NCBI RefSeq assembly: GCF_032917945.1
Contig: NZ_CP136624.1
Location: 5,580,001 to 5,644,000, forward strand
DNA: 64,000 bases
From: Bradyrhizobium sp. sBnM-33
GTDB taxonomy: Bacteria > Pseudomonadota > Alphaproteobacteria > Rhizobiales > Xanthobacteraceae
Direction of reading: 5' to 3'
Shown: in pieces, positions 42,268-51,108 of the stretch
How positions within the stretch are numbered: the stretch's first letter is position 1
How the letters are laid out: every line of letters starts with the position of its first letter
Position numbers and translations under genes: made by a program
The notes under the pieces: model-generated
Databases searched by the model: none
Told to the model about the DNA's origin: nothing
Seen by the model: the letters and a program-made list of their open reading frames with translations, nothing else

Positions 42268-43284
42268 TTAGCGGATCGGCGGCGCGTACTGGATACCGCC
42301 CTTGCTCCACAGGTTGTTGAGGCCGCGGGCGATGGCGAGCTTGGAGCCGGAGCCGACGTTACGCTCGAAGGACTCGCCGTAATTGCCGACTGCCTTCACG
42401 ATCCGCACCATCCAATCCTTGGTCAGGCCGAGCTGCTCGCCCAGATTGCCGTCGGTGCCGACGGCCCGCTTGACCTCGGGCTTGTCGGACTTGACCATCT
42501 CGTCCACGTTCTTCTGGGTCATGCCGAGTTCCTCGGCGCCGACCATCGCGTACAGCGTCCATTTCACGATGTCGAACCACTGGTCGTCGCCATGGCGGAC
42601 CATCGGTCCGAGCGGCTCCTTCGAAATCACTTCGGGCAGCACGACGTGATCGGCCGGGTTGGCGACCTTGAGGCGCTCGGCGTAGAGCTGGGAGACGTCT
42701 GAGGTGAAGACGTCGCAGCGGCCGGACTCATACGCCTTGACGGTCTCGTCGGCGGTCGCGAACGCGATCACCTCATACTTCATGTTGTTGCCCTTGAAGT
42801 AGTCGGCGAGGTTCTGCTCGGTCGTCGTGCCGGTCTGCACGCAGACCGATGCGCTGTTGAGTTCCAGTGCCGAGTTCACCTTCAGCGACTTCTTCACCAG
42901 AAAGCCCTGGCCGTCGTAATAGGTGACGCCGGTGAAGTTGGCGCCCAGCGAGGTGTCGCGCGACAAGGTCCAGGTCGTATTACGGGACAGCACGTCGATC
43001 TCGCCCGACTGCAACGCGGTGAATCGGTCCTTGGCCGAAAGAGGGACGAACTTGATCTTGCTCGCGTCGTTGAAAATGGCGGCCGCGATCGCCCGGCAGA
43101 TATCGACGTCGAGCCCGGTCCAGTTACCCTTGTCGTCCGGCGTGGAGAAGCCCGGTAGACCCTGGCTGACGCCACAGGACAGCATGCCGCGGTCCTTGAC
43201 CGTCTTGAGGGTTTGCGCCGAGGCGGCCTGGGCCGAGAGACCGGCGGCCAGGGCAAGGGTAACAACCAGAGATACGCGTTTCAT
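42268..43284 (-). CDS. aapJ: General L-amino-acid ABC transporter, periplasmic binding protein
   Basis: A 338-residue protein with signal peptide MKRVSLVVTLALAAGLSAQA (cleaved near ASA-QT). The mature part is a class 3 solute-binding protein: LSCGVSQGLPGFSTPDDKGN, WTGLDVDICRAIAAAIF, FVPLSAKDRFTALQSGEIDV, RNTTWTLSRD. It is the first gene of the operon and usually the most expressed. Its promoter should lie in 43285-43619. Confidence 0.92.
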   Translation of the reverse strand: MKRVSLVVTLALAAGLSAQAASAQTLKTVKDRGMLSCGVSQGLPGFSTPDDKGNWTGLDVDICRAIAAAIFNDASKIKFVPLSAKDRFTALQSGEIDVLSRNTTWTLSRDTSLGANFTGVTYYDGQGFLVKKSLKVNSALELNSASVCVQTGTTTEQNLADYFKGNNMKYEVIAFATADETVKAYESGRCDVFTSDVSQLYAERLKVANPADHVVLPEVISKEPLGPMVRHGDDQWFDIVKWTLYAMVGAEELGMTQKNVDEMVKSDKPEVKRAVGTDGNLGEQLGLTKDWMVRIVKAVGNYGESFERNVGSGSKLAIARGLNNLWSKGGIQYAPPIR

Positions 43285-43619
43285 GGGCTAGGCCTTTCAA
43301 GGGTCGTCTGGAGATCGCATTTTAGGCAACGCCTCACGTTGTGGGGCCAACCCGCTGATCCCGCGCTCAAAAGCGTCATCCCGACCGTGCATTTTGCGTG
43401 CCATTCCGGTCAGGCGGTGGATCCGATATCGCAGCAGGCCCCTCAACTTGCGGCGATGATAGTTGAAACACATCACAGAACGACTGGCGTGCCGGGTCAA
43501 GGGGTTGACTGCCGTCTTCTGTCTCTTGTTATTAACTCGCCAGCCCCGAGCCGCCGCCCGGTGGTGTTTTTCGCGATCAAGTTGTGGCTGCGGCATAACG
43601 TCTTGGATAATGCAAACGC
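43285..43619. promoter_or_regulatory. Divergent region between aapJ and metC
   Basis: Contains the presumed promoters of the aap operon (minus) and metC (plus). No clear operator or hairpin was recognised. Confidence 0.3.
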
Positions 43620-44813
43620 ATGAGCTTTTCGAACGACGGTCCGTCCAACCCGCAAACACCCGAAACCAGACTGGTCACCGCCGGCCGCGACGCCAAGGGA
43701 CAAAGGGGTTTCGTCAATCCGGCGGTGTACCACGGGTCGACGGTGCTCTATCCGACCGCGGAGGACCTGCACGCCCACCGCGCCGAATTCTCCTACGGGC
43801 GTCATGGCAGCCCGACCACGCAGGCGCTGCAGGACGTGCTGATGTCGCTGGAGGGCCCGCAATGCGTGGGCGTCGGCCTGGCGCCGTCGGGGCTTGCCGC
43901 GATCACCACCACCCTGCTGTCGGTCTTGAACGCCGGCGATCATCTGCTCGTGACCGACAACGTCTACCGGCCCTCGCGCAACTTCTGCAATGGCATGCTG
44001 GCCCGCTACGGCGTCGAGGTCGGCTATTTCGATCCTCTGGTCGGTGCCGGCATCGAGAAGCTGTTTAAATCGAACACCAGAGCGGTGCTGGTCGAGGCGC
44101 CCGGCTCGCAGTCGTTTGAAATGAGCGACATTCCCGCCATCGCCGAAGTCGCGCATGCGAGGGGCGCGCTCGTCATCGACGACAACACCTGGGCGACGCC
44201 GCTGTTTCACCGCTCGCTCGACCAGGGCGTCGACATCAGCATGCAGGCCGCCACCAAATATATCGGCGGCCATTCCGACATCATGTTCGGCACAATTTCG
44301 GCGAACGCGAAAGCCTGGCCGCTGCTCACCGAGGGCATTCGCCTGCTTGGCGTTTGTGCAGGGCCCGACGACGTATTCCTGGCGCTGCGTGGCACACGCA
44401 CGCTATCGGTGCGGCTCGCGCAGCATTATCGCTCGGCCCTCGAAATGGCGCGCTGGCTCGCCGGCCGTCCCGAAGTCCTGCAAGTCCTGCATCCGGCACT
44501 CGAAAGCCATCCCGGCCATGCGATCTGGAAACGCGACTTCACCGGCGCCTCCGGCCTGTTCAGCATCGTGCTGAAGCCGGTGCCGCAGAAGGCGGTCGAT
44601 GCCCTGCTCGATGCCGTCACGCTGTTCGGCATGGGCTATTCATGGGGCGGCTTCGAAAGCCTCATCATCCCGTTCGACTGCGAGCCCTACCGCACGGCGA
44701 CCAAATGGTCCCCCGGCGGGCCGACGCTGCGGCTCCACATCGGCCTAGAGAATGTCGACGACCTCAAGGCCGATCTCGAGCGCGGCTTTGCGGCGTTGAA
44801 GGTTGCCGCCTAG
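43620..44813 (+). CDS. metC: Cystathionine beta-lyase (Cys/Met metabolism PLP enzyme)
   Basis: A 397-residue type I fold PLP enzyme. PLP-phosphate motifs SYGRHGSPTTQAL and LAPSGLAAITTTLLS, the aspartate in VIDDNTWATPLF and the Schiff-base lysine in QAATKYIGGHSDIMFG are present, and SWGGFESLIIPFD is typical of MetC. It cleaves cystathionine to homocysteine, pyruvate and ammonia. ATG 43620 starts MSFSNDGPSN. It ends 7 bases from the convergent pdxA-like gene, so the two share almost no spacer. Confidence 0.85.
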   Translation: MSFSNDGPSNPQTPETRLVTAGRDAKGQRGFVNPAVYHGSTVLYPTAEDLHAHRAEFSYGRHGSPTTQALQDVLMSLEGPQCVGVGLAPSGLAAITTTLLSVLNAGDHLLVTDNVYRPSRNFCNGMLARYGVEVGYFDPLVGAGIEKLFKSNTRAVLVEAPGSQSFEMSDIPAIAEVAHARGALVIDDNTWATPLFHRSLDQGVDISMQAATKYIGGHSDIMFGTISANAKAWPLLTEGIRLLGVCAGPDDVFLALRGTRTLSVRLAQHYRSALEMARWLAGRPEVLQVLHPALESHPGHAIWKRDFTGASGLFSIVLKPVPQKAVDALLDAVTLFGMGYSWGGFESLIIPFDCEPYRTATKWSPGGPTLRLHIGLENVDDLKADLERGFAALKVAA

Positions 44814-44820
44814 GCCCGCT

Positions 44821-45852
44821 TCACGCCGCCCGATTTCCCAGCCTGGCCGCGCTCGCCATCTCAGCCGCGAGCAACAAGGCCGCGCGGCTGGCGCCAACCG
44901 AGGCGACGCCTTGGCCTGCGATATCATAGGCCGTGCCATGCGCCGGCGTGCAGATCGGAAACGGGAAGCCGCCCAGGAGTGTCACCCCGCGATCGAAGCC
45001 CATCAGCTTCATCGCGATCTGGCCCTGGTCGTGGTACATCGTCAGCACCGCATCGAAGGCACCGTTCTTGGCGCGCAGGAAAACGGTATCGGCCGGAAAC
45101 GGTCCTTCCGCCGCTATTCCTTCGGCCCGGCCGGCCATGACCGCGGGCTCGATCACATCGATCTCCTCGCGGCCGAAATTGCCGCCGTCACCGGCATGCG
45201 GGTTGAGCCCGGCCACCGCGATACGGGGCTCGGCAAAGCCGGCCCGTCGCATACAGGCATCGGTCAGTTTCAGCGCGCTATGAATACGTTCGACGGAGAG
45301 ACGCGAAGCCACGTCCTTGAGCGCGATGTGCGAGGTGACGCGGGCATTCCAGAGCCTATCGAGCACGTTGAATTCGCTGGCTGGCGTTTTCAGGCCGGCG
45401 ACCTCGGCGGAGAACGCGATCTCGTCGTCATACTCCGCGCGCGCGAGCCGCATTGCCTTCTTGTTGAACGGCGTGAAGCAGACGGCGTCGGCCTGCCCGT
45501 CTCGCGCTAGCGTGAGCGCGCGACGATAATTGTCCAGCGCGAACGCGCCGCCGGCCTGGCTCGCGACACCACGTTCGACGGTCGCAGGATCGAGATGGCC
45601 AAGGTCCATAAAAGCCGCGTCACTGCCGATTGTTCGCGGGTCCGCGGACGGCGGCACATTTGGCAGGTCCGCCGCGGCGCCGGCCACGCGCGCGCCTTCA
45701 TCGAAAACGCGGCGGTCTCCGATCACGATCAGGCGTGCGCGGGAACGGATTTCATCGAGGCAGGCGAGTTTTGCGGCCAGCTCCGGGCTGATGCCGGCGG
45801 GGTCTCCCATCGCCAGCGCGATCACCGGCTTGCCGGGGCTATGCAGCTTCAT
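44821..45852 (-). CDS. pdxA: PdxA-family 4-hydroxythreonine-4-phosphate dehydrogenase (catabolic PdxA2-like candidate)
   Basis: A 343-residue protein. Conserved elements are LAMGDPAGISPELAAKL, the metal-binding histidines in VTSHIALKDV, LNPHAGDGGNFGREE and YHDQGQIAMKLMGFDRGV, and GTAYDIAGQGVAS. The family oxidises and decarboxylates phosphorylated hydroxy acids. It is the last gene of the TctCBA/CoA-transferase operon, overlapping tctA by four bases, and is not near pdxJ or ksgA. A catabolic role (PdxA2-like, on a phosphorylated C4 sugar acid, or a related dehydrogenase) is therefore favoured over vitamin B6 synthesis. Confidence 0.82.
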   Translation of the reverse strand: MKLHSPGKPVIALAMGDPAGISPELAAKLACLDEIRSRARLIVIGDRRVFDEGARVAGAAADLPNVPPSADPRTIGSDAAFMDLGHLDPATVERGVASQAGGAFALDNYRRALTLARDGQADAVCFTPFNKKAMRLARAEYDDEIAFSAEVAGLKTPASEFNVLDRLWNARVTSHIALKDVASRLSVERIHSALKLTDACMRRAGFAEPRIAVAGLNPHAGDGGNFGREEIDVIEPAVMAGRAEGIAAEGPFPADTVFLRAKNGAFDAVLTMYHDQGQIAMKLMGFDRGVTLLGGFPFPICTPAHGTAYDIAGQGVASVGASRAALLLAAEMASAARLGNRAA

Positions 45853-47375
45853 ATGATCCTCACCTTTTCATCAGCGGCTTCGTCCGGTTTTCGCAGCAGG
45901 CGCACCATCTGCAGAGCGAGCGGAAGCAGCAACAGCGCCATCCCGCCCAGAACGAGGGTCGTCACCAGTCGGTTCGCAAAGAATATCCCGAGCGATCCCT
46001 TCGACATCAGCATGGCCTGCCGGAACGCGTCCTCGGCCTTGTCGCCGATCACGATCGCAAGCACCAACGGGGCCAACGGATAGTACAGCTTCTTGAAGAG
46101 ATAGCCGACGACACCGAAGCCAAGCATCAGGACGACGTCGAGATAGGAATTCGAGACGGAATAGGCGCCGACGACGCAGATGATGACGATCAGGGGTGCG
46201 ATGACGGCGAACGGAATCCGCATCAGGGCGGCGAACACCGGAACCGTGAGCAGGACGAGCGCAACCGCAACGATGTTGCCGACATACATCGATGCGATCA
46301 GCCCCCAGACGAAATCCTTCTGGTCGACGAATAGCATCGGTCCGGGATTCAATCCCCAGATCATCAGCCCGCCCATCATGACGGCAGCCGTGGCCGAGCC
46401 GGGAATGCCGAGCGAGAGCATCGGCAATAGCGCGCTGGTGCCGGCGGCGTGGTCGGCCGTCTCCGGCGCGACGATGCCCTCGGCCTCGCCGGTGCCGAAA
46501 CGCGCGCCGTTGCGCGAAAAGCGCTTGGCGATGCCATAGCTCATGAAGGAAGCCGCGGTCGGACCACCCGGCGTAATGCCCATCCAGCAGCCGATGGCGG
46601 CGCTGCGCAGCAACGCAATGCCATGCTGCGGCAGACGGCCCAGCGCCCGGAAGACTTCCTTCCAGTCCACCCTTGAGGATACCGCGCGGGCCTGAAACTC
46701 CTCCTCCACCGCAATCAACAACTCGCCGATGCCGAACAGCCCCATCACGGCGACGACGAAGCTGACGCCCTTCACCAGTTCGTCGATACCCATGGTGAGC
46801 CGCACGCTGCCCGAGACCGTATCGATGCCGATCGCGGCGATGGCAAAACCGATCGCGAGTGCCACCACCGTTTTGATCGGCGCCGCACCGCCCATGCCGA
46901 CAAAACTGGCGAAGGCGAGGAAATAGACCGCGAAATATTCGGGCGGTCCGAAGGCGAGCGCCACCTGTGCCACCCAGGACGCCAGAAACGTAATCAGGAC
47001 CACGCCGACCAGCGCGCCGAACGCCGCCGAGCCGAAAGCGGTGGCCAGCGCCGTCGTCGGCCTGCCGTCGCGCGCCATCGGATAGCCGTCGAACGTGGTG
47101 GCGACCGACGAAGGTTCGCCCGGGATGTTGAATAGGATCGACGTCACCGAGCCGCCGAACAACGCGCCCCAATACATGCTCGAAAGCAGGATGATCGCTG
47201 ACACCGGTTGCATGCCGAAGGTCAGCGGCAGCAATAGCGACACTCCGTTTGGTGCACCAAGGCCGGGTAGAACGCCGACGAGAATGCCGAGCAGAACGCC
47301 GATCACCATCAGCGTCAGATGCGGAACGGTGACCGCGATGGTGAAACCGTGCAGCAGCGATTGAAGGTTTTCCAT
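45849..47375 (-). CDS. tctA: Tripartite tricarboxylate transporter, large permease TctA
   Basis: A 508-residue polytopic permease: LMVIGVLLGILVGVLPGLGA begins the first conserved half. Also seen are NIPGEPSSVATTFDGYPMAR, GITPGGPTAASFMSYGIAKR and LGIPGSATAAVMMGGLMIWG. These paired P-G-x-G/P loops are TctA hallmarks. Start MENLQSLLHGF at 47375 is used; an in-frame extension to 47585 encodes low-complexity Arg/Ser sequence overlapping tctB and is rejected. Imports a carboxylate with Na+ or H+ using TctC as binding protein. Confidence 0.88.
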   Translation of the reverse strand: MENLQSLLHGFTIAVTVPHLTLMVIGVLLGILVGVLPGLGAPNGVSLLLPLTFGMQPVSAIILLSSMYWGALFGGSVTSILFNIPGEPSSVATTFDGYPMARDGRPTTALATAFGSAAFGALVGVVLITFLASWVAQVALAFGPPEYFAVYFLAFASFVGMGGAAPIKTVVALAIGFAIAAIGIDTVSGSVRLTMGIDELVKGVSFVVAVMGLFGIGELLIAVEEEFQARAVSSRVDWKEVFRALGRLPQHGIALLRSAAIGCWMGITPGGPTAASFMSYGIAKRFSRNGARFGTGEAEGIVAPETADHAAGTSALLPMLSLGIPGSATAAVMMGGLMIWGLNPGPMLFVDQKDFVWGLIASMYVGNIVAVALVLLTVPVFAALMRIPFAVIAPLIVIICVVGAYSVSNSYLDVVLMLGFGVVGYLFKKLYYPLAPLVLAIVIGDKAEDAFRQAMLMSKGSLGIFFANRLVTTLVLGGMALLLLPLALQMVRLLRKPDEAADEKVRII

Positions 47376-47385
47376 CCCCGTCCCT

Positions 47386-47868
47386 TCAGAAACCGAACGC
47401 GACGCCGAGCGCGCCGTGCGGCAGCGACACCTGGAACATGCGCTCGAACACGATGTAGAGCGCCAGCGGCGTAGCCGCGGCGATAACAAGCGCGCGCAAG
47501 ACCGATTGCCGTTTCGGCAACGCCAGGACCGCAAAAATATAGCCCGCCGAGGCGAGATACATTCCAACCATTGGAATGACAGCAACGAAAATCGCGGCCG
47601 GAACGAACAACCCCGCCAGGCGGCGCAACTCGGACGGCGTGACGGCTATCCTGATCATTGCAAGGGTGCCGCGCCCCATGGCGCCCTGCCCCATGTTGTA
47701 AAGGCTGCCGAGCACGATAATGATGCCGGTAAGGAAAGGAAACGTACCGGCGTCGACGCCGGCGCTCGACCAACCGATGCCGTTGTCGATGCTGGAAGCA
47801 ATGACAACTACGCCAAAGATTCCGGTCAGCGCCGCGGCGGCTATCTCGAGCGCGCGTCGTGATATCAT
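47386..47868 (-). CDS. tctB: Tripartite tricarboxylate transporter, small permease TctB
   Basis: A 160-residue protein with four membrane segments (about 9-28, 44-60, 87-107, 120-145). The family pattern includes IGWSSAGVDAGTFPFLTGII and LFVPAAIFVAVIPMVGMYLA. It is 10 bases before tctA and 10 after tctC on the same strand. It is the poorly conserved small subunit of the transporter. Confidence 0.82.
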   Translation of the reverse strand: MISRRALEIAAAALTGIFGVVVIASSIDNGIGWSSAGVDAGTFPFLTGIIIVLGSLYNMGQGAMGRGTLAMIRIAVTPSELRRLAGLFVPAAIFVAVIPMVGMYLASAGYIFAVLALPKRQSVLRALVIAAATPLALYIVFERMFQVSLPHGALGVAFGF

Positions 47869-47878
47869 CGGTCCGGCC

Positions 47879-48871
47879 CTACTTCACCAGCCAGCCCTGT
47901 TCGCCCGCGACCTGCTTCACATGTTCGAGATCCCGCTTGATGAAATCGTCGAACGCAGGGCCGGTGAGGAAAGTATCAACCTGCGAGGTCCTTTCGATGT
48001 ATTCCTTCCACTCAGGCGTCGCCTGCACCTTCTTCAATAGATCGACGTAGAACGCCGCCTGCTCCGGGCTGACCTTGCCGGGCAGCCACACCGTCCGCGG
48101 TTGCTCGTATTGCGATATCGCCAGCCCCTGCTCGACACAGGTCGGCACGTCGCTCCAGCCTTCTGACGCCGTGACCTTCGGCCCCTGCGGCAACCGCTTC
48201 GGGCTGAACGCGCAGAGCGGGCGCTGGGTGCTGCCGCGCCATTGCCCAAGGCTCTCGGAGGGGTTGTTGACGTGTGCATCGATATGGCCGCCGGCCAGTT
48301 GCACGGCAGCCTCGGCGCCGCTCTTGAAGGGGATGTAGGTGAACTTGACCTTCGCCGCCTTCTCGATCATCCGCGTCAGCACCTCGTCGGTGTCCTTGGA
48401 CTGTGCGCCGCCCATCTTGAACTCGGTCGCGGCCGCGGCCTTGAGAAAGTCGCCCGCAGTCTTGTAGGGCGCGTCCTGTTTCACCCACAGCAGGAACTCG
48501 TCCTGCGCCACTGCGGCGAGCGGAGTGAGATCGGTGTAGTTGAAGGCGACCTTGGAGACGAGCGGTTGTTGCCACGCGTTCGAGGTACCGAAGATCACCT
48601 TGTGGGGATCGCCGGCGGATGCCTTGCCGTAGACATAGCCTTCCGCCCCGCTGCCGCCGCCCTTGTTGACGACCACGATCGGCTGGTCGGTCAGTTTGTA
48701 TTTGGTGACGATGCTCTGGACGGCGCGCGCGAGATTGTCGGTGCCGCCGCCCGGCCCTGCAGTGGCGACGAACTCGATCGGCTTCTGCGGCTGCCAGGCA
48801 GCATTGGCCGGAATCGCGCTCGCGAGCATGAAAGCTGCCACGGACAGCAGCAGTTTTGACGTGATCTTCAT
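47879..48871 (-). CDS. tctC: Tripartite tricarboxylate transporter, binding protein TctC
   Basis: A 330-residue protein with signal peptide MKITSKLLLSVAAFMLASAI (cleaved near ANA-AW). Mature sequence: KPIEFVATAGPGGGTDNLAR, IVVVNKGGGSGAEGYVYGK, FNYTDLTPLAAVAQDEFLLW, typical of TctC/Bug proteins. Start 48871 has GGAGG 5 bases upstream; the longer open frame to 49045 is Arg-rich and overlaps nothing conserved. It captures the carboxylate substrate in the periplasm. Confidence 0.88.
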   Translation of the reverse strand: MKITSKLLLSVAAFMLASAIPANAAWQPQKPIEFVATAGPGGGTDNLARAVQSIVTKYKLTDQPIVVVNKGGGSGAEGYVYGKASAGDPHKVIFGTSNAWQQPLVSKVAFNYTDLTPLAAVAQDEFLLWVKQDAPYKTAGDFLKAAAATEFKMGGAQSKDTDEVLTRMIEKAAKVKFTYIPFKSGAEAAVQLAGGHIDAHVNNPSESLGQWRGSTQRPLCAFSPKRLPQGPKVTASEGWSDVPTCVEQGLAISQYEQPRTVWLPGKVSPEQAAFYVDLLKKVQATPEWKEYIERTSQVDTFLTGPAFDDFIKRDLEHVKQVAGEQGWLVK

Positions 48872-48923
48872 GATTTCCTCCGGGTAGGCATTTCTTGTTG
48901 TCGTTCGTATTTTCGCTTTCTCG

Positions 48924-50177
48924 TCAGGCGACCTGCTCTTTGCGGCCGGCCGAGGCGGCAACGACCGCACCGTCCCGCTCGAACGCGTCGATCTGCGCCT
49001 GATCAAAACCATGTTCGCGCAGCACCTCGCGCGTATGCTCGCCATAAACAGGCGCGCCCGAACGTACCTGCCCGGGCGTCGCCGAGAATTTGACCGGGAG
49101 CCCGATCGTCTTCACCGGTCCGAGCGTCGAATGTTCGACCTCAACCACCATCTCGCGCGCGAGCGTCTGCGGATCGCTCAGCGCTTCCAGCATGTCGTGC
49201 ACGGGGCCGCAGGGCACGCCCTTCTCGTCAAGCGCCGCCAGCCAATGCGCCCGCGTCTGTTTGCGGAAACGCCCGCTCAATTCGGCTTCGAGCTCCTTCA
49301 GATTCGCCATGCGGTCGGAGCCGTTGACGAAGCGCGGGTCGGAAGCCAGTTCCAGCGCGCCAAGCGCTTCCAGCATCAACAGCCAGTGCTTCTTGTTGGC
49401 GCCGCCTACCACGAGCCAGCCATCGGATGCCTCGAACGCCTGATATGGCGCGTTGAGCGGATGGGCCGAGCCCATGGCGCGCGGCGCCACGTTGCTGGCG
49501 AGCGCAATGGTCGACTGCCAATAGGTCTGAACCAGCGCCGCCTCGTAGAGCGATGTCTCCACCCATTGCCCTTCCCCGGTCTTGAGCCGGTGCGAATAGG
49601 CCGCAAGGATCCCCATACTGGCGAGGAGTCCGGCCGTGATATCGGATAGCGGCGGGCCGCATTTCACCGGCGGGCCATCCGGCCGTTCGCCCGTGAAACT
49701 CATGATGCCGCTCATCGCCTGGGCGACCAGATCGAAGCCGCGGCGATGCTTGTAGGGGCCGGTTCGGCCGAAACCGGAGAGCGAGCAATAGATCAGCGCC
49801 GGAAAATCCCTGTGCAGCTCCTCATAGCCGAAGCCGAGTCGCTCCATCGCGCCCGGCGCAAAATTCTCGACCAGCACATCGGCATCCGCGATCAGCCGCC
49901 GCAGCACTTGCTTGCCGCCTGTGGTCTTGAGGTCGAGCACAATGCCCCGCTTGTTGCGGTTCATCATCAGGAAGGAGGCCGCCTCGTCGCCGATCTTCGG
50001 CGGCACCGAATGTCGGGTATCGTCGCCATTCGGCCATTTCTCGATCTTGATGACGTCAGCGCCCATGTCGGCGAGCATGAGCGTGCAGGTCGGTCCCGCC
50101 ATCACATGGGTGAGATCGATGACCTTGAGGCCGGCAAGCGGCCCTGAACGCGGCGTCGTGTCGTTTTGAAGGGACAT
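48924..50177 (-). CDS. CaiB/BaiF class III CoA-transferase
   Basis: A 417-residue protein. Family elements are GLKVIDLTHVMAGPTCTLML, DMGADVIKIEKWPNGDDTRH, NKRGIVLDLKTTGGKQVL and LVENFAPGAMERLGFGYEEL. YCSLSGFGRTGPYKHRRGFD carries the catalytic aspartate in RGFDLVAQA. It moves CoA between carboxylic acids. Start MSLQNDTTPRSG (50177) follows the crotonase-like stop by 8 bases. In this operon it would activate the acid imported by TctCBA. Confidence 0.85.
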   Translation of the reverse strand: MSLQNDTTPRSGPLAGLKVIDLTHVMAGPTCTLMLADMGADVIKIEKWPNGDDTRHSVPPKIGDEAASFLMMNRNKRGIVLDLKTTGGKQVLRRLIADADVLVENFAPGAMERLGFGYEELHRDFPALIYCSLSGFGRTGPYKHRRGFDLVAQAMSGIMSFTGERPDGPPVKCGPPLSDITAGLLASMGILAAYSHRLKTGEGQWVETSLYEAALVQTYWQSTIALASNVAPRAMGSAHPLNAPYQAFEASDGWLVVGGANKKHWLLMLEALGALELASDPRFVNGSDRMANLKELEAELSGRFRKQTRAHWLAALDEKGVPCGPVHDMLEALSDPQTLAREMVVEVEHSTLGPVKTIGLPVKFSATPGQVRSGAPVYGEHTREVLREHGFDQAQIDAFERDGAVVAASAGRKEQVA

Positions 50178-50185
50178 GCGGGCTC

Positions 50186-50983
50186 CTATTGGCCGCGCCA
50201 TCGCGGCGCGCGCTTGGTGAGAAACGCGTCGAGCCCTTCACGGAAATCCTGGCTGGTGTAGCACATCAGGATGAGGTCCTCGCCCTCGCGTGTCGGCCGT
50301 TGCTGCAGCCGCGCGACTGCCTGCTTGGTCGCGCTCAGCGTCAGCGGCGCGTTGCCGGCAACGAGCCGCGCAATCTCGTCGGCGCGCCTGTCGAGCGCGG
50401 CCAGATCATCGACGACTTCGTTAAGCAGGCCCACCGAGGCCGCCTCCTCGGCTTCTACAAGCCGTGCCGTAAAGATCAGATCCTTGACGCGCGCCGGGCC
50501 GATCAACGCGGTGATGCGGCTGACATTCGACACCGACAGGCAATTGCCGAGCGTGCGCGCGATCGGAAACCCGATCCGCGTGCTCCGGGTGCCGATGCGG
50601 AGGTCACAGCAGGCCGCTATGCCCGCGCCGCCGCCGGTGCAGGCGCCGTTGATGGCGGCAATGGTCGGCACCCGGCATGTTTCGAGAATGCCGAGCACCC
50701 GGTCGATGCGGTTCTCGTAGTCGAGCCCGTCCTGCGGCGTCTTGAAGGCCCGGAACTGATTGATGTCGGTGCCCGCGGCAAACGCTTTGTCGCCGGCGCC
50801 CCGCAGCAGCAGCACCTTGATCGCATGGTCGCGGTTGGCGCGCTCGCAGATCGCAGCCAGCCGTTCGTACATCGCGAAGGTGAAGGCGTTGCGCGCCTGC
50901 GGCCGGTTGAAGGTTATCCGGCCGATACCGTCATCGAGGGCAAACAGGAGGTCATCCTCCCGTACAGTCACGTCCTGATCCAT
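50186..50983 (-). CDS. Crotonase (enoyl-CoA hydratase/isomerase) family protein lacking both usual Glu residues
   Basis: A 265-residue protein. The oxyanion-hole segment FAAGTDINQFRAF and ACTGGGAGIAACCDLRI are present. The glutamates of classical hydratase are absent: GGGCEL-type Glu is Gly here (GGGAGIA), and the FGxPE-type Glu is replaced (IGFPIARTLG). It is therefore a crotonase-fold enzyme of another activity (CoA thioester lyase, isomerase or hydrolase). Start MDQDVTVRED at 50983 is chosen over a 36-codon upstream extension that crosses the operator. First gene of the operon. Confidence 0.82.
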   Translation of the reverse strand: MDQDVTVREDDLLFALDDGIGRITFNRPQARNAFTFAMYERLAAICERANRDHAIKVLLLRGAGDKAFAAGTDINQFRAFKTPQDGLDYENRIDRVLGILETCRVPTIAAINGACTGGGAGIAACCDLRIGTRSTRIGFPIARTLGNCLSVSNVSRITALIGPARVKDLIFTARLVEAEEAASVGLLNEVVDDLAALDRRADEIARLVAGNAPLTLSATKQAVARLQQRPTREGEDLILMCYTSQDFREGLDAFLTKRAPRWRGQ

Positions 50984-51020
50984 GCCGCCGGGCCCTTTCT
51001 TAATCGATTTTAACCAATTC

Positions 51021-51090
51021 TGAATGCAAAAAGTCCGTTTATCAAGCTGGAACTGGCAAAACTCCGGTGATATAGCCATTTTTGCATTCA
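51021..51090. promoter_or_regulatory. Inverted-repeat operator between the crotonase and gntR genes
   Basis: TGAATGCAAAAA (51021-51032) and its exact reverse complement TTTTTGCATTCA (51079-51090) flank a 46-base spacer, each copy lying near one of the two divergent start codons. They are good candidates for binding sites of the adjacent GntR regulator acting on both promoters. Confidence 0.65.
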
Positions 51091-51108
51091 AATTGGATCT
51101 TTACGGCG

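Noticed and set aside
47376..47585. N-terminal extension of TctA
   Set aside because: It encodes Arg/Ser-rich sequence inside the tctB gene; MENLQSLLHGF at 47375 is the family start.
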